A model generated the notes under the pieces. That model was not told where the DNA came from, did not search any database, and worked only from the letters and a program-made list of their open reading frames with translations. Shown in pieces: positions 24,022 through 32,043 of a stretch of 64,000 nucleotides of DNA. The position numbers and the translations under genes were made by a program. How positions within the stretch are numbered: the stretch's first letter is position 1; each line of letters starts with the position of its first letter. The DNA is from an uncultured Bacteroidia bacterium (GTDB lineage Bacteria > Bacteroidota > Bacteroidia > NS11-12g > UBA9320): NCBI GenBank assembly GCA_943789165.1, contig CALSTB010000004.1, positions 1 to 64,000 on the forward strand, written 5' to 3'.

Positions 24022-25281
24022 ATGCTATATTATTTTATAAAATTTTCACTCCTACTTTATTCAAGGATATATTTTAAACGAATATATATTTATGGTGCGT
24101 CGAATATCCCACAGGATAAACCAGTTTTCTTAGCCTCAAATCATAGCAACGGATTTTTAGACGGAACAATGGTGAGTGCTTTGTTATTTCCAAAGGCGAC
24201 CAGAATTTTTGTAAGGGGAGACGTCTTTGGACCGGGCTGGGCCAATTTTCTTTTAAGGAGTCTCAAGTTAATACCTATTTATCGTGCGAGGGATGGCGAC
24301 TCTCGACAGAATGCAAAATCAAACAACAGAAGCTTTGATCAGCTGTATGAAGAGTTTCAAAAGAACAGAATAGTCCTCATTTTTCCAGAGGCGGATGCAC
24401 AAATAGAAAAACGATTACGCCCATTGAAAAAAGGCATGGCGCGGATGATTATCGACATGCAGTCGCGTGATGATGGGAAAATGGAAGTTGCTGTAGTGCC
24501 ATTTGGGTTGAATTATACGCATTACAAAAGACATCGAAATGAGCTCATGATTAGTTTTTCGACACCAGTTTACCTGAAAGACTATGTGGTGGAAGGAGAA
24601 ACTGAACGAGAAGCATTCAACAAAATGACGCTTGATGTAGGCGAAAGGATTAAGCGGGAAATGGTGGATGTCAACCAAGGTGATGAAGCCATTACGGAAA
24701 CGGCGTTGCGGATCATTCGCAAAGAAAGAAGTGAACCCATACTGAAGTTTTGGTTTAGGTCGAATGAACGGTTAAGATCTGAAATCGCAGTTTCTGAACA
24801 AATAAAAGCCAGTGATAAAAATAGTGAATTACGAAAAGCAATAACTGCTTATCAGACTGCTCTTGATACGTATAAAACGAAAGAAGAAGGTTCTAAGCCG
24901 TTGAAGTTTTGGCAATACCTTTTTATTCTAGTTTTTATTATTCCTTCGTCGCTTTCATGGCTCGTAATGAGATGGGGACTGTTTTTTGGAAAAAGACTGG
25001 TGGAAGCTAAAGTGAAATTGGACGAGCTATACGAAAGCATATATTTTGGTGTAGGCTTGGCTTACAATTGGATAATGGTGATTGTAGGCTACCCACTATT
25101 TGGGATTTTATTCGGATGGAAAGGATTCATTGGTTGGTTTGTTTTTCGCTGGTTGTCCATTCCATACCAACATTGTATGGACATGCTTCAACAGTTCAGA
25201 GCCGCCAGAAATTGGCGTAAATCAAATGGCGAGCTAGATTCTTTACGAGAAACAGTATTGTCTCAATTAAACCGATCCTAA
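24022..25281 (+). CDS. PlsC-type glycerolipid acyltransferase
   Basis: This 419-residue membrane protein has the acyltransferase motif NHSNGFLDG (H41 and D47 forming the HX(4+)D charge relay), FVRGDVF, and the FPEA box near residue 114 in place of the usual FPEG. The C-terminal half adds a charged linker and two or three membrane segments (about 290-385), giving a longer form common in Bacteroidetes. It probably acylates lysophosphatidate or a related lyso-lipid at the inner membrane; the exact substrate is not clear. It is divergent from the DPP III gene. Confidence 0.8.
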   Translation: MLYYFIKFSLLLYSRIYFKRIYIYGASNIPQDKPVFLASNHSNGFLDGTMVSALLFPKATRIFVRGDVFGPGWANFLLRSLKLIPIYRARDGDSRQNAKSNNRSFDQLYEEFQKNRIVLIFPEADAQIEKRLRPLKKGMARMIIDMQSRDDGKMEVAVVPFGLNYTHYKRHRNELMISFSTPVYLKDYVVEGETEREAFNKMTLDVGERIKREMVDVNQGDEAITETALRIIRKERSEPILKFWFRSNERLRSEIAVSEQIKASDKNSELRKAITAYQTALDTYKTKEEGSKPLKFWQYLFILVFIIPSSLSWLVMRWGLFFGKRLVEAKVKLDELYESIYFGVGLAYNWIMVIVGYPLFGILFGWKGFIGWFVFRWLSIPYQHCMDMLQQFRAARNWRKSNGELDSLRETVLSQLNRS

Positions 25282-25306
25282 GGTTTTTCGATACACCTCA
25301 AAGCAC

Positions 25307-25314
25307 TAATTTTG
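25307..25314 (+). promoter_or_regulatory. promoter -7 box of mtaB (TAATTTTG)
   Basis: A perfect TAnnTTTG box ends 4 nt before the mtaB ATG, so the mRNA is predicted to be leaderless. Confidence 0.5.
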
Positions 25315-25318
25315 CGGC

Positions 25319-26614
25319 ATGCCTAGCATTGGTTTCTATACCCTCGGATGTAAGCTGAATTTTTCTGAAACATCAACCATTGGCCGTCAAGCCAAATCAG
25401 AAGGATTTTCTGTCGTTGATTTCACTGAACAAGCGGACATCTATGTCATTAATACGTGCTCTGTCACGGATAATGCAGACAAAAAATGCAAAAGAGTTGT
25501 GAAAGAGGCCAAAAAAAGAAATCCTGAATCGTCGGTTGTCGTCATCGGTTGTTATGCCCAATTGAAGCCCAAAGAAATCATTGAAATTGACGGTGTCGAC
25601 ATGGTTCTCGGTGCCGCAGAAAAGTTCAATTTGATGGAGCATCTGACCAAACTAGAAGACGAAAGAAAACTAGTATTCAATGCGAATATCAAAGAAACCA
25701 ATGTGTTTATTCCAGGTTTTTCTGTGGGAGACAGAACACGTAGTTTTTTAAAAGTCCAAGATGGTTGTGATTATTTCTGTTCTTTTTGTACGATTCCATT
25801 GGCGCGAGGTAAAAGTCGAAGCAATACAATAGCCGAAACAATCAAAGTAGCAGACGATGTAGCCGCAACTGAGGTTAAGGAAGTAGTATTAACGGGTGTC
25901 AACATTGGTGATTTCGGAGTCGATACAGAAGAAACATTTTATGATTTAGTTGTTGCATTAGATGAGGTTGCGGGTATAGATCGTTTTAGAATCAGCAGTA
26001 TCGAACCTAATTTATTAGAAGATAGCATCATTGAATTTGTTGGCCAATCAGAGCGATTTGTTCCCCATTTTCATGTGCCATTGCAAAGCGGAAGCGACGA
26101 AATTCTAACCAAAATGCGTCGCAAATATCTCAGTGATTTATATGTGGATCGTCTAGCCGCGATAAAGACTGCCATGCCTCACGCATGCATAGGCGTCGAT
26201 GTCATTGTAGGTTTTCCAGGTGAAACCGAAGCACATTTTACCGAAACGTATAACTTCTTAAAAGACCTGGATATAAGTTATTTACACGTCTTTCCATATT
26301 CCGAAAGAGCCAATACCACTGCAAAAAAGTTGGTTGGGAAGGTGCCTAAGGCCGAGAAGACACGTCGTGCAGATATGCTGCGAATTCTCTCTCAGAAAAA
26401 ACGAATGGCGTTTTATCAAAACCACCTTGGTGAGACTCGAACCGTTTTATTTGAAGGCGAAAACAAAGATGGTTTGATGTACGGTTTTACTGATAATTAT
26501 ATTAAAGTAGGTGTTCCGTTCGATCCGGATTTGGTCAATCAGTTGGTGGAAGTGCAATTGGATTCGATTGGAAACGATGGTGTGGTCTCTGTAAGAATTT
26601 TGGAACTAACGTAA
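25319..26614 (+). CDS. mtaB: tRNA t6A37 methylthiotransferase MtaB
   Basis: This 431-residue radical-SAM enzyme turns t6A37 of tRNAs reading ANN codons into ms2t6A. Its N-terminal UPF0004 domain has the three cluster Cys in GCKLN, NTCSVT and IGCYAQ. The radical SAM motif is CDYFCSFC in VQDGCDYFCSFCTIPLARG, followed by VVLTGVNIGDFG and HVPLQSGSDEIL. A C-terminal TRAM-like domain carries substrate contacts. Gene length is normal. It begins 37 nt after the acyltransferase stop but has its own promoter box. Confidence 0.92.
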   Translation: MPSIGFYTLGCKLNFSETSTIGRQAKSEGFSVVDFTEQADIYVINTCSVTDNADKKCKRVVKEAKKRNPESSVVVIGCYAQLKPKEIIEIDGVDMVLGAAEKFNLMEHLTKLEDERKLVFNANIKETNVFIPGFSVGDRTRSFLKVQDGCDYFCSFCTIPLARGKSRSNTIAETIKVADDVAATEVKEVVLTGVNIGDFGVDTEETFYDLVVALDEVAGIDRFRISSIEPNLLEDSIIEFVGQSERFVPHFHVPLQSGSDEILTKMRRKYLSDLYVDRLAAIKTAMPHACIGVDVIVGFPGETEAHFTETYNFLKDLDISYLHVFPYSERANTTAKKLVGKVPKAEKTRRADMLRILSQKKRMAFYQNHLGETRTVLFEGENKDGLMYGFTDNYIKVGVPFDPDLVNQLVEVQLDSIGNDGVVSVRILELT

Positions 26615-26752
26615 TATCAATGTTGTCATTTTCAAGCCAGGGCGTCACTTACTTCACACAATCCAATATTCATCCATTAAACAGCTGTGCTGACCTAAAA
26701 GTAATTAGCTAAATCCACATTTTTTAAGGTATTTCGCACGAATTAGACATAT

Positions 26753-27955
26753 ATGTTTCCAAATTTTTATCACTTTTTCAAAGACCTATTTGGCATTGAG
26801 ATCCCAGCCTTCGTGTTCATCAACACATTTGGGTTTTTCGTTGCCATCGCATTTCTATTGGCGAACTATACCATGCGGTTGGAACTTAAGCGCAAGGAGG
26901 AAGAAGGCCTTTTGGTTGGAATGCCTGGTAAACAGTGGTTTGGGAAACTTCCATCGGTCATGGACTACGTCACCAACGGAGCCTTAGGCTTTGTATTTGG
27001 GTGGAAATTTTTACACTTATTCTTTAATGCAAAAACTTTTTTCGATGACCCTCAAAGCCACATCCTGAGTGGAGAAGGGTCAATTTTGTTAGGCGTATTA
27101 GGAGCAGCGGTTGCAATCGGGTTTAAGGTGTACGATGCCAAAAAAGTGGCAAAGGAATACCCAGATCCGGTATTAAAAGACATCACCATTCATCCCTACC
27201 AAAGAATGGGAACCATTACCATTGTGGCAGCTATCTCTGGTTTACTTGGGGCAAAAATATTTGACCACATGGAGGATTGGCAAGAGTTTATTGCAGATCC
27301 AATCGGCGCGTTTAGCGACCCCTTTAGTGGATTAACTTTTTACGGCGGATTGATTTGCGGTGGAGCGGCAGTACTATGGCTTGCTAAGAAATATAAAATT
27401 GGATGGAAACACATGTTGGACGTCGGTGGACCAGCCATGATGTTGTCGTATGGGTTTGGACGTATCGGTTGCCATGTGTCGGGAGACGGCGACTGGGGGG
27501 AAGTGAATCCGTTAACAAAACCTTCCTTTCTTCCAGATTGGATGTGGGCGTATACTTATCCTAATAATGTGGCTGGGATCTGCGATGCAGAAGCACATAT
27601 TGGTTGTCCGGAAGGACAAATACCAGAATTGATTTTACCTGTGTGGCCAACGCCGTTCTATGAAGCTGTAATGTGTATCGGTTTGTTTTTTGTTTTGTGG
27701 TATCTGCGCAAACGCATTACTGTTCCCGGTGTTTTATTCAGTGTTTATTTGTTTTTGGCTGGTTTTGAAAGATTCTGGATTGAGAAAATTAGAGTGAACA
27801 AGGTGTACCAAATTGCTGGAATGGAGATTACCCAAGCCGAACTGATTTCAGTTGGAATGATGTTGGGCGCCGTGGCATTGTATTTCTTTGTACGATATAC
27901 GGATAAAAACAATCGTAATCCAGATACATCATCTGCAGAACCACCGTCGACATAA
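26753..27955 (+). CDS. lgt: prolipoprotein diacylglyceryl transferase
   Basis: This 400-residue integral membrane enzyme transfers diacylglycerol to the lipobox Cys of prolipoproteins. The Lgt signature GFGRIGCHVSGDGDWG is present, with GGL near the middle and ERFWIEKIRVN near the C-terminus. It is longer than the E. coli enzyme (about 290) because of an extended region around residues 50-160 and an insert before the last helices, as in many Bacteroidetes. It serves the lipoproteins seen elsewhere in this window. No clear promoter box was found in the 138-nt gap upstream. Confidence 0.92.
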   Translation: MFPNFYHFFKDLFGIEIPAFVFINTFGFFVAIAFLLANYTMRLELKRKEEEGLLVGMPGKQWFGKLPSVMDYVTNGALGFVFGWKFLHLFFNAKTFFDDPQSHILSGEGSILLGVLGAAVAIGFKVYDAKKVAKEYPDPVLKDITIHPYQRMGTITIVAAISGLLGAKIFDHMEDWQEFIADPIGAFSDPFSGLTFYGGLICGGAAVLWLAKKYKIGWKHMLDVGGPAMMLSYGFGRIGCHVSGDGDWGEVNPLTKPSFLPDWMWAYTYPNNVAGICDAEAHIGCPEGQIPELILPVWPTPFYEAVMCIGLFFVLWYLRKRITVPGVLFSVYLFLAGFERFWIEKIRVNKVYQIAGMEITQAELISVGMMLGAVALYFFVRYTDKNNRNPDTSSAEPPST

Positions 27956-27962
27956 TTCTTTG

Positions 27963-27970
27963 TATTTTTG
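27963..27970 (+). promoter_or_regulatory. promoter -7 box (TATTTTTG)
   Basis: A perfect TAnnTTTG box starts 8 nt after the lgt stop and ends 4 nt before the next ATG at 27975, predicting a leaderless mRNA. Confidence 0.45.
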
Positions 27971-27974
27971 GGTT

Positions 27975-28817
27975 ATGCGCTACCTGCTGACCATGTTGCT
28001 TTGTTTGTTGTATGGTTTAGGCTTCAGCCAAACCAAGATGAAAACGAAATGGATGCCGTACATCGGTATTGGCCAATCTCACTTGATTCATGAGGCCGAA
28101 CAACGTGTTTGGAATTACAACCACACATTTTACGATAAATTTGAAGCCCTTCCTGCTGACGAATTTGAAGCTTATTCCTTAAATTCTACTGAACTTCCTG
28201 TACCCACCAATTTTCAATACTATATAAAATTCGGCCTGTATAGGTGGCTGAATCAGACGGGTAGACTTCAATTAGGCTTCAGTATGTTTAACACGAATCT
28301 GCATTCCCCAAACTTATATAAACTTGCATTTTCTGATATGATTGATCCTGAACGAGGCTTTACTATGTCATCGGGATATAGTATTGGAGAAATGAAGGTA
28401 GTGTACAACAATTTGTCATTTGAAACGGCTTATTTCATTGAGCAAAAATTGGATAAAGTCAATGCGGCACATCGTTTCGGACTTGGTCTTAATCTGAATG
28501 TTGTTTTAAAAAGTCAATTCTTTATTTATTCAACTCCTTTTGTTTACCCCAACACATCAGAATATGTTGAGTCAATGGTCGCTTTTTACTCAGATACAGA
28601 CATTGGCGTCAAGCACAAAGCAATGTCGTTGTATCCAACATTTTATTACGAATATAGAGCGGTTGAAAGCCAGCGCGCTGAATTATGGTTGACCGGAAGT
28701 TATTCAGATGGACTAAAACTTATTCCAATGAAAGACCGGAAATCTGTTAAACAATCGCAGAATATCAGAAATTCATTTATCCGTATCGGCTTAAAATGTA
28801 TCTTGAACCGAAGTTAG
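27975..28817 (+). CDS. secreted protein of unknown function, possible outer-membrane barrel
   Basis: This encodes 280 residues with a signal peptide (MRYLLTMLLCLLYGLGFSQ). The mature part has alternating hydrophobic strands rich in Tyr and Phe (NFQYYIKFGLYRWL, RLQLGFSMF, LWLTGSYSDG), which suggests a small outer-membrane beta-barrel. It ends IRIGLKCILNRS, without the classic terminal Phe. I recognise no family. The longer frame upstream (27888) overlaps lgt and lacks a signal peptide. Its stop overlaps the convergent gene's stop by 4 nt (TTAG). Confidence 0.6.
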   Translation: MRYLLTMLLCLLYGLGFSQTKMKTKWMPYIGIGQSHLIHEAEQRVWNYNHTFYDKFEALPADEFEAYSLNSTELPVPTNFQYYIKFGLYRWLNQTGRLQLGFSMFNTNLHSPNLYKLAFSDMIDPERGFTMSSGYSIGEMKVVYNNLSFETAYFIEQKLDKVNAAHRFGLGLNLNVVLKSQFFIYSTPFVYPNTSEYVESMVAFYSDTDIGVKHKAMSLYPTFYYEYRAVESQRAELWLTGSYSDGLKLIPMKDRKSVKQSQNIRNSFIRIGLKCILNRS

Positions 28818-30547
28818 TTTACTTTCGGTAGATCTATCTTAAACTTCCAAATATGTATCGGGTTCCTATCCTCGTTTGTGAAGAATTCTTCGTCATAGAC
28901 GGTTAAAACACCTTTGTGGTAATGAATGGCTTGGATGTTCTCAAATTCATTAATGCCGTTTAGTTGATCAACAATATTGACACCTTTTACCCCAGAACCA
29001 GCCACAGTTCTAATCGATGTTCCATCCCACAGCATAACGTAGTTGTCTGAATAAAAGAAAATGTTTCCATCTTTTGTACTTGTAATTAGTCTGTCCTCAA
29101 ATATGTCCTCTTTGTCATAGGTCAAACCAAGTTGGAATAGGGTCTCGGTGTTATATATTCTAAGATCACGATTGTAATTCGTTTTTGTAAAGGCATGATT
29201 GCCATTGGCATAAATAACGATTGATCCTTTGTCCACTGAAAACAATTGGCAATCACCGTCTTTATGAAGAACTTCCTCAATGTGTAAGATTTCTTTTTTG
29301 AGGAGGTAACCACGGCTCTGAGAATAAAGACAGTACTGTCCGTTGCCAGATACATCTTCCTCATAAGTAAGGAATGAAAAATCTTTGCGCACATCTGTGC
29401 CAACAAAACCCATAAAGGTTAAATATTTGACCACCTCTGTGGTGTCTGGATAGTAATGCCAGTCAAAATAATGACTTCCATTCTGATTTAAAATGCGCAC
29501 ATTCTGTAAGCCATCTTTCACCATTCTTTCAGGCCAATTCATTTGAACGGTATATAATTCTCCTGAATCAGTGTAACCTGATGAATTTACTCGGTGAATT
29601 CGTTCGGCTCCCCACATTTGTATTGCATAGATATCATAAATGCTGCTTCCAGCGTCACCTATTCTTGTCCGGTCTTCAACTATTTCATAACCAATGATTT
29701 GAGCAGATAGCCTTGGATATTTGTTCACCCAACCTAATTGAAACTTTTTGAAAATAGAATCACAGATAGCTTCTGCGGTTTTAAATCTTGGATTGTCGGC
29801 CAGCATTAGTCTTCTTACGAAATAAGCAGAAGCATACTGAGACATTTGGCTGCTATCTCTTGGATACTCAACAGGAACACATTCACAATTGTCATGTATG
29901 TCCAATTGTTGAACGTCAAATCTGTCTGATTCTGGTATGGCATTGTTAATGGAAGCCAACAGTTCTAAGTATCTTTTTTGCAGTGTAGCCATCTTGGATT
30001 TTTCTGGGAAAGAGGCTACGACGCTCATACTAGCCATGTCAGCAATATATTCATGGCAGTTCAACGGTTCCATTTTGATACTTTGACGATGCGCCAAATG
30101 GTGTCCTAGTTCATGCGACAACAACATCAAAACATTGTATTGGGCCATGGCCATAGCGTCTTTTTGGTTTTTGAAAAACGAGTCAGGATCCCAATTTGAT
30201 TGTGTAAGATGTTTGCTCCAGGTTTTCCAATAGGTTGACAACTGGTATTTTGTCGGGTAAGCGCTAACAGAGATAACCGGACTTTTTGTGTTGTTGTTAT
30301 AATAGTTATAGAGGGCAAAAGGAGAAACTTGATGCCAACGAAGCCGTTCACTAATAGATAAGTTGTTGTCTCGAAAATGCCATTCCAATAACTCTGTAGT
30401 TCTTTTATAATCATTTGATTGGATGGCTTTGTATAGGTACATATCAAATGACTTGCCTTTTGCTGAACTCGTGAAATAGGTAGAGAGCAAAAAGAGGGTA
30501 ATAAGAAGCGATGATAGTTTCAGTTGAGGTGTTCCAGTTCGACTCAT
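28814..30547 (-). CDS. secreted HELGHH metalloprotease-like protein with C-terminal propeller-like region
   Basis: This 577-residue protein has a signal peptide (about residues 1-30). The zinc motif is HELGHH (H145, E146, H149) with a likely third ligand E166 in CHEYIADMASM, the gluzincin arrangement. A Cys-rich spot (DNCECVP) follows near 220. From about residue 270 on, the sequence is a series of short strands with W/F and Asp-Gly turns (TSTKDGNIFFYSDNYVMLWDGTS) like a beta-propeller. I know no named family with this pairing. Function is inferred: a secreted or periplasmic zinc protease. A TATTTTCG box ends 5 nt before the ATG. Confidence 0.65.
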   Translation of the reverse strand: MSRTGTPQLKLSSLLITLFLLSTYFTSSAKGKSFDMYLYKAIQSNDYKRTTELLEWHFRDNNLSISERLRWHQVSPFALYNYYNNNTKSPVISVSAYPTKYQLSTYWKTWSKHLTQSNWDPDSFFKNQKDAMAMAQYNVLMLLSHELGHHLAHRQSIKMEPLNCHEYIADMASMSVVASFPEKSKMATLQKRYLELLASINNAIPESDRFDVQQLDIHDNCECVPVEYPRDSSQMSQYASAYFVRRLMLADNPRFKTAEAICDSIFKKFQLGWVNKYPRLSAQIIGYEIVEDRTRIGDAGSSIYDIYAIQMWGAERIHRVNSSGYTDSGELYTVQMNWPERMVKDGLQNVRILNQNGSHYFDWHYYPDTTEVVKYLTFMGFVGTDVRKDFSFLTYEEDVSGNGQYCLYSQSRGYLLKKEILHIEEVLHKDGDCQLFSVDKGSIVIYANGNHAFTKTNYNRDLRIYNTETLFQLGLTYDKEDIFEDRLITSTKDGNIFFYSDNYVMLWDGTSIRTVAGSGVKGVNIVDQLNGINEFENIQAIHYHKGVLTVYDEEFFTNEDRNPIHIWKFKIDLPKVN

Positions 30548-30552
30548 GTCGT

Positions 30553-30560
30553 CGAAAATA
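30553..30560 (-). promoter_or_regulatory. promoter -7 box (TATTTTCG)
   Basis: The minus strand reads TATTTTCG, ending 5 nt before the ATG at 30547. The start codon would lie at or near the transcript's first base. Confidence 0.45.
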
Positions 30561-30577
30561 GTTTAAAATAATAAGTC

Positions 30578-31783
30578 TTAATTGTTAAGGCTTTTTCCAA
30601 CCAAGTAGCCACCAGTCCACGCTGCCTGAAAATTAAACCCACCAGTTACGGCATCAATATCTAATACTTCTCCAGCGAGGTAAAGATTCGGAAAGTGTTT
30701 GGCGCTAAAGTTGGTAAAATCAATTTCATTTAAATCAACTCCTCCGGCTGTAACAAATTCATCCTTATTGGTACTTTTACCTGTGACTTGTATCGAACAT
30801 TTGATCACTAAGTCAACCATTTGCTGAATTTGTTTCTTGCCAATTTCAGCATAATTTCGGTTTGTGGTAATGCCACTTAGCTCACAAACCCTAGCCCAAA
30901 ATCGTTTTGGAATGTCTAACACGGGTTTATTTAACACATGTTTTTTTGGATTGATGTCTTGTTCTTTTCTAATGGCTTCGATATAGGTGGATTTGTCTAT
31001 TCCTAGCCAATTAACCTCTACTGTGAACTGATAATTTTGTTCATGAAGCTGTCTTGCCGCCCAAGCGGAAAGTTTTAAAGTCGCAGGCCCAGACAGTCCT
31101 TCGTGGGTAATCAAGATGGGACCTGATTGTCTGATGTCCGATTTTTTTAAACTGACTGTCGCATTCGGGAAACTGATGCCTGGCAAGTCTTCAAGCAACT
31201 TGTGTTTGCAGTGAAAAGTAAACAAACTCGGAACTGGAGGAATAATGGCAAGACCCATATCCTCTAGTGTCTTCCAAATCGCAGGACTACCACCAGTGGT
31301 GATGACAAGTATGTCCGTATCGAAGTCCCCTTGATTGGTATTCACAAGCCAACCGGAATTCTTTTGCTCAAATGAAGTGGCGCGATGACCATATTTGATT
31401 TCTACACCCAACGCGCTCGTTTTGCGCATTAAAGCATTGGCAATGGTTTGGGAGTCGTCAGTGATCGGGAAAACCCGACCGTCCACTTCTGTTTTTAATG
31501 CAACACCACAATCTTCAAACCAGCGTTGTGTATCACGACTATTGAATTCCTGAAACGGTTTTAGCAGATATTGATGTCCACGAGGGTAATGGGTAACCAG
31601 TTCTTCTGGCTTCCAAATGGTATTGGTCACATTACAACGACCACCACCAGAAATTAGCACTTTAGAAAGCACTTTGTTACTTCCTTCAAGGATAATAACT
31701 TCAGCCTTAGGGCTAGATTCTGCAGCGTGGATGGCAGCGAAGAAACCTGCGGCGCCACCGCCAATGATGGTGATTTTTTTGAT
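30578..31783 (-). CDS. HI0933/BaiN-type FAD-dependent oxidoreductase with apparent ATC start
   Basis: This is a flavoprotein of about 401 residues: KKITIIGGGAAGFF is the FAD-binding Rossmann motif, followed by KVLISGGGRCNVTN, RVFPITDD, ITTGG and the C-terminal LYLAGEVLDIDAVTGGFN typical of the family. No ATG, GTG or TTG lies between the in-frame TAA (31787-31789) and the Rossmann motif. The codon in the expected start position is ATC at 31783. The first ordinary start, GTG at 31672, would delete the FAD site and 37 residues. ATC may be a rare start or a mutated ATG. A TATCTTTG promoter lies 15 nt upstream. Substrate is unknown. Confidence 0.8.
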   Translation of the reverse strand: MKKITIIGGGAAGFFAAIHAAESSPKAEVIILEGSNKVLSKVLISGGGRCNVTNTIWKPEELVTHYPRGHQYLLKPFQEFNSRDTQRWFEDCGVALKTEVDGRVFPITDDSQTIANALMRKTSALGVEIKYGHRATSFEQKNSGWLVNTNQGDFDTDILVITTGGSPAIWKTLEDMGLAIIPPVPSLFTFHCKHKLLEDLPGISFPNATVSLKKSDIRQSGPILITHEGLSGPATLKLSAWAARQLHEQNYQFTVEVNWLGIDKSTYIEAIRKEQDINPKKHVLNKPVLDIPKRFWARVCELSGITTNRNYAEIGKKQIQQMVDLVIKCSIQVTGKSTNKDEFVTAGGVDLNEIDFTNFSAKHFPNLYLAGEVLDIDAVTGGFNFQAAWTGGYLVGKSLNN

Positions 31784-31798
31784 GTCTTATGCTTTTTG

Positions 31799-31806
31799 CA
31801 AAGATA
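31799..31806 (-). promoter_or_regulatory. promoter -7 box (TATCTTTG)
   Basis: A perfect TAnnTTTG on the minus strand lies just upstream of the flavoprotein. It places the transcript start near 31795, so translation must begin close to 31783. Confidence 0.5.
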
Positions 31807-31974
31807 TTATTCGATGGCAGATATCTACCAGCACGTTATTCAGAGGATTGGAGGTACGACAAACCGAAGAATCTGTGCTGGCGTGCAAGATGTGAATTCG
31901 TTTTCATCAAGTCAACCATATAGCTATTGGGAGGAGACTGGATTAGCGGGCATAGCCCTAACTAAAAAAAGATT

Positions 31975-32009
31975 ATTTAAAAAAATCCCGAGGCATGACC
32001 CCCGGGATT
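31975..32009 (-). terminator. intrinsic terminator of the sigma/VWA unit
   Basis: AATCCCG (31984-31990) pairs with CGGGATT (32003-32009). On the minus strand it is followed by a run of T. A second small hairpin, AATTGTC/GACAATT (32011-32030), lies between it and the stop at 32044. Confidence 0.7.
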
Positions 32010-32043
32010 CAATTGTCCATTCAGACAATTAGGATATGAAGTG

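Noticed and set aside
31617-32032. Plus-strand frames over the start of the flavoprotein
   Set aside because: They are antisense to the FAD-binding region and to a terminator; composition is not protein-like.
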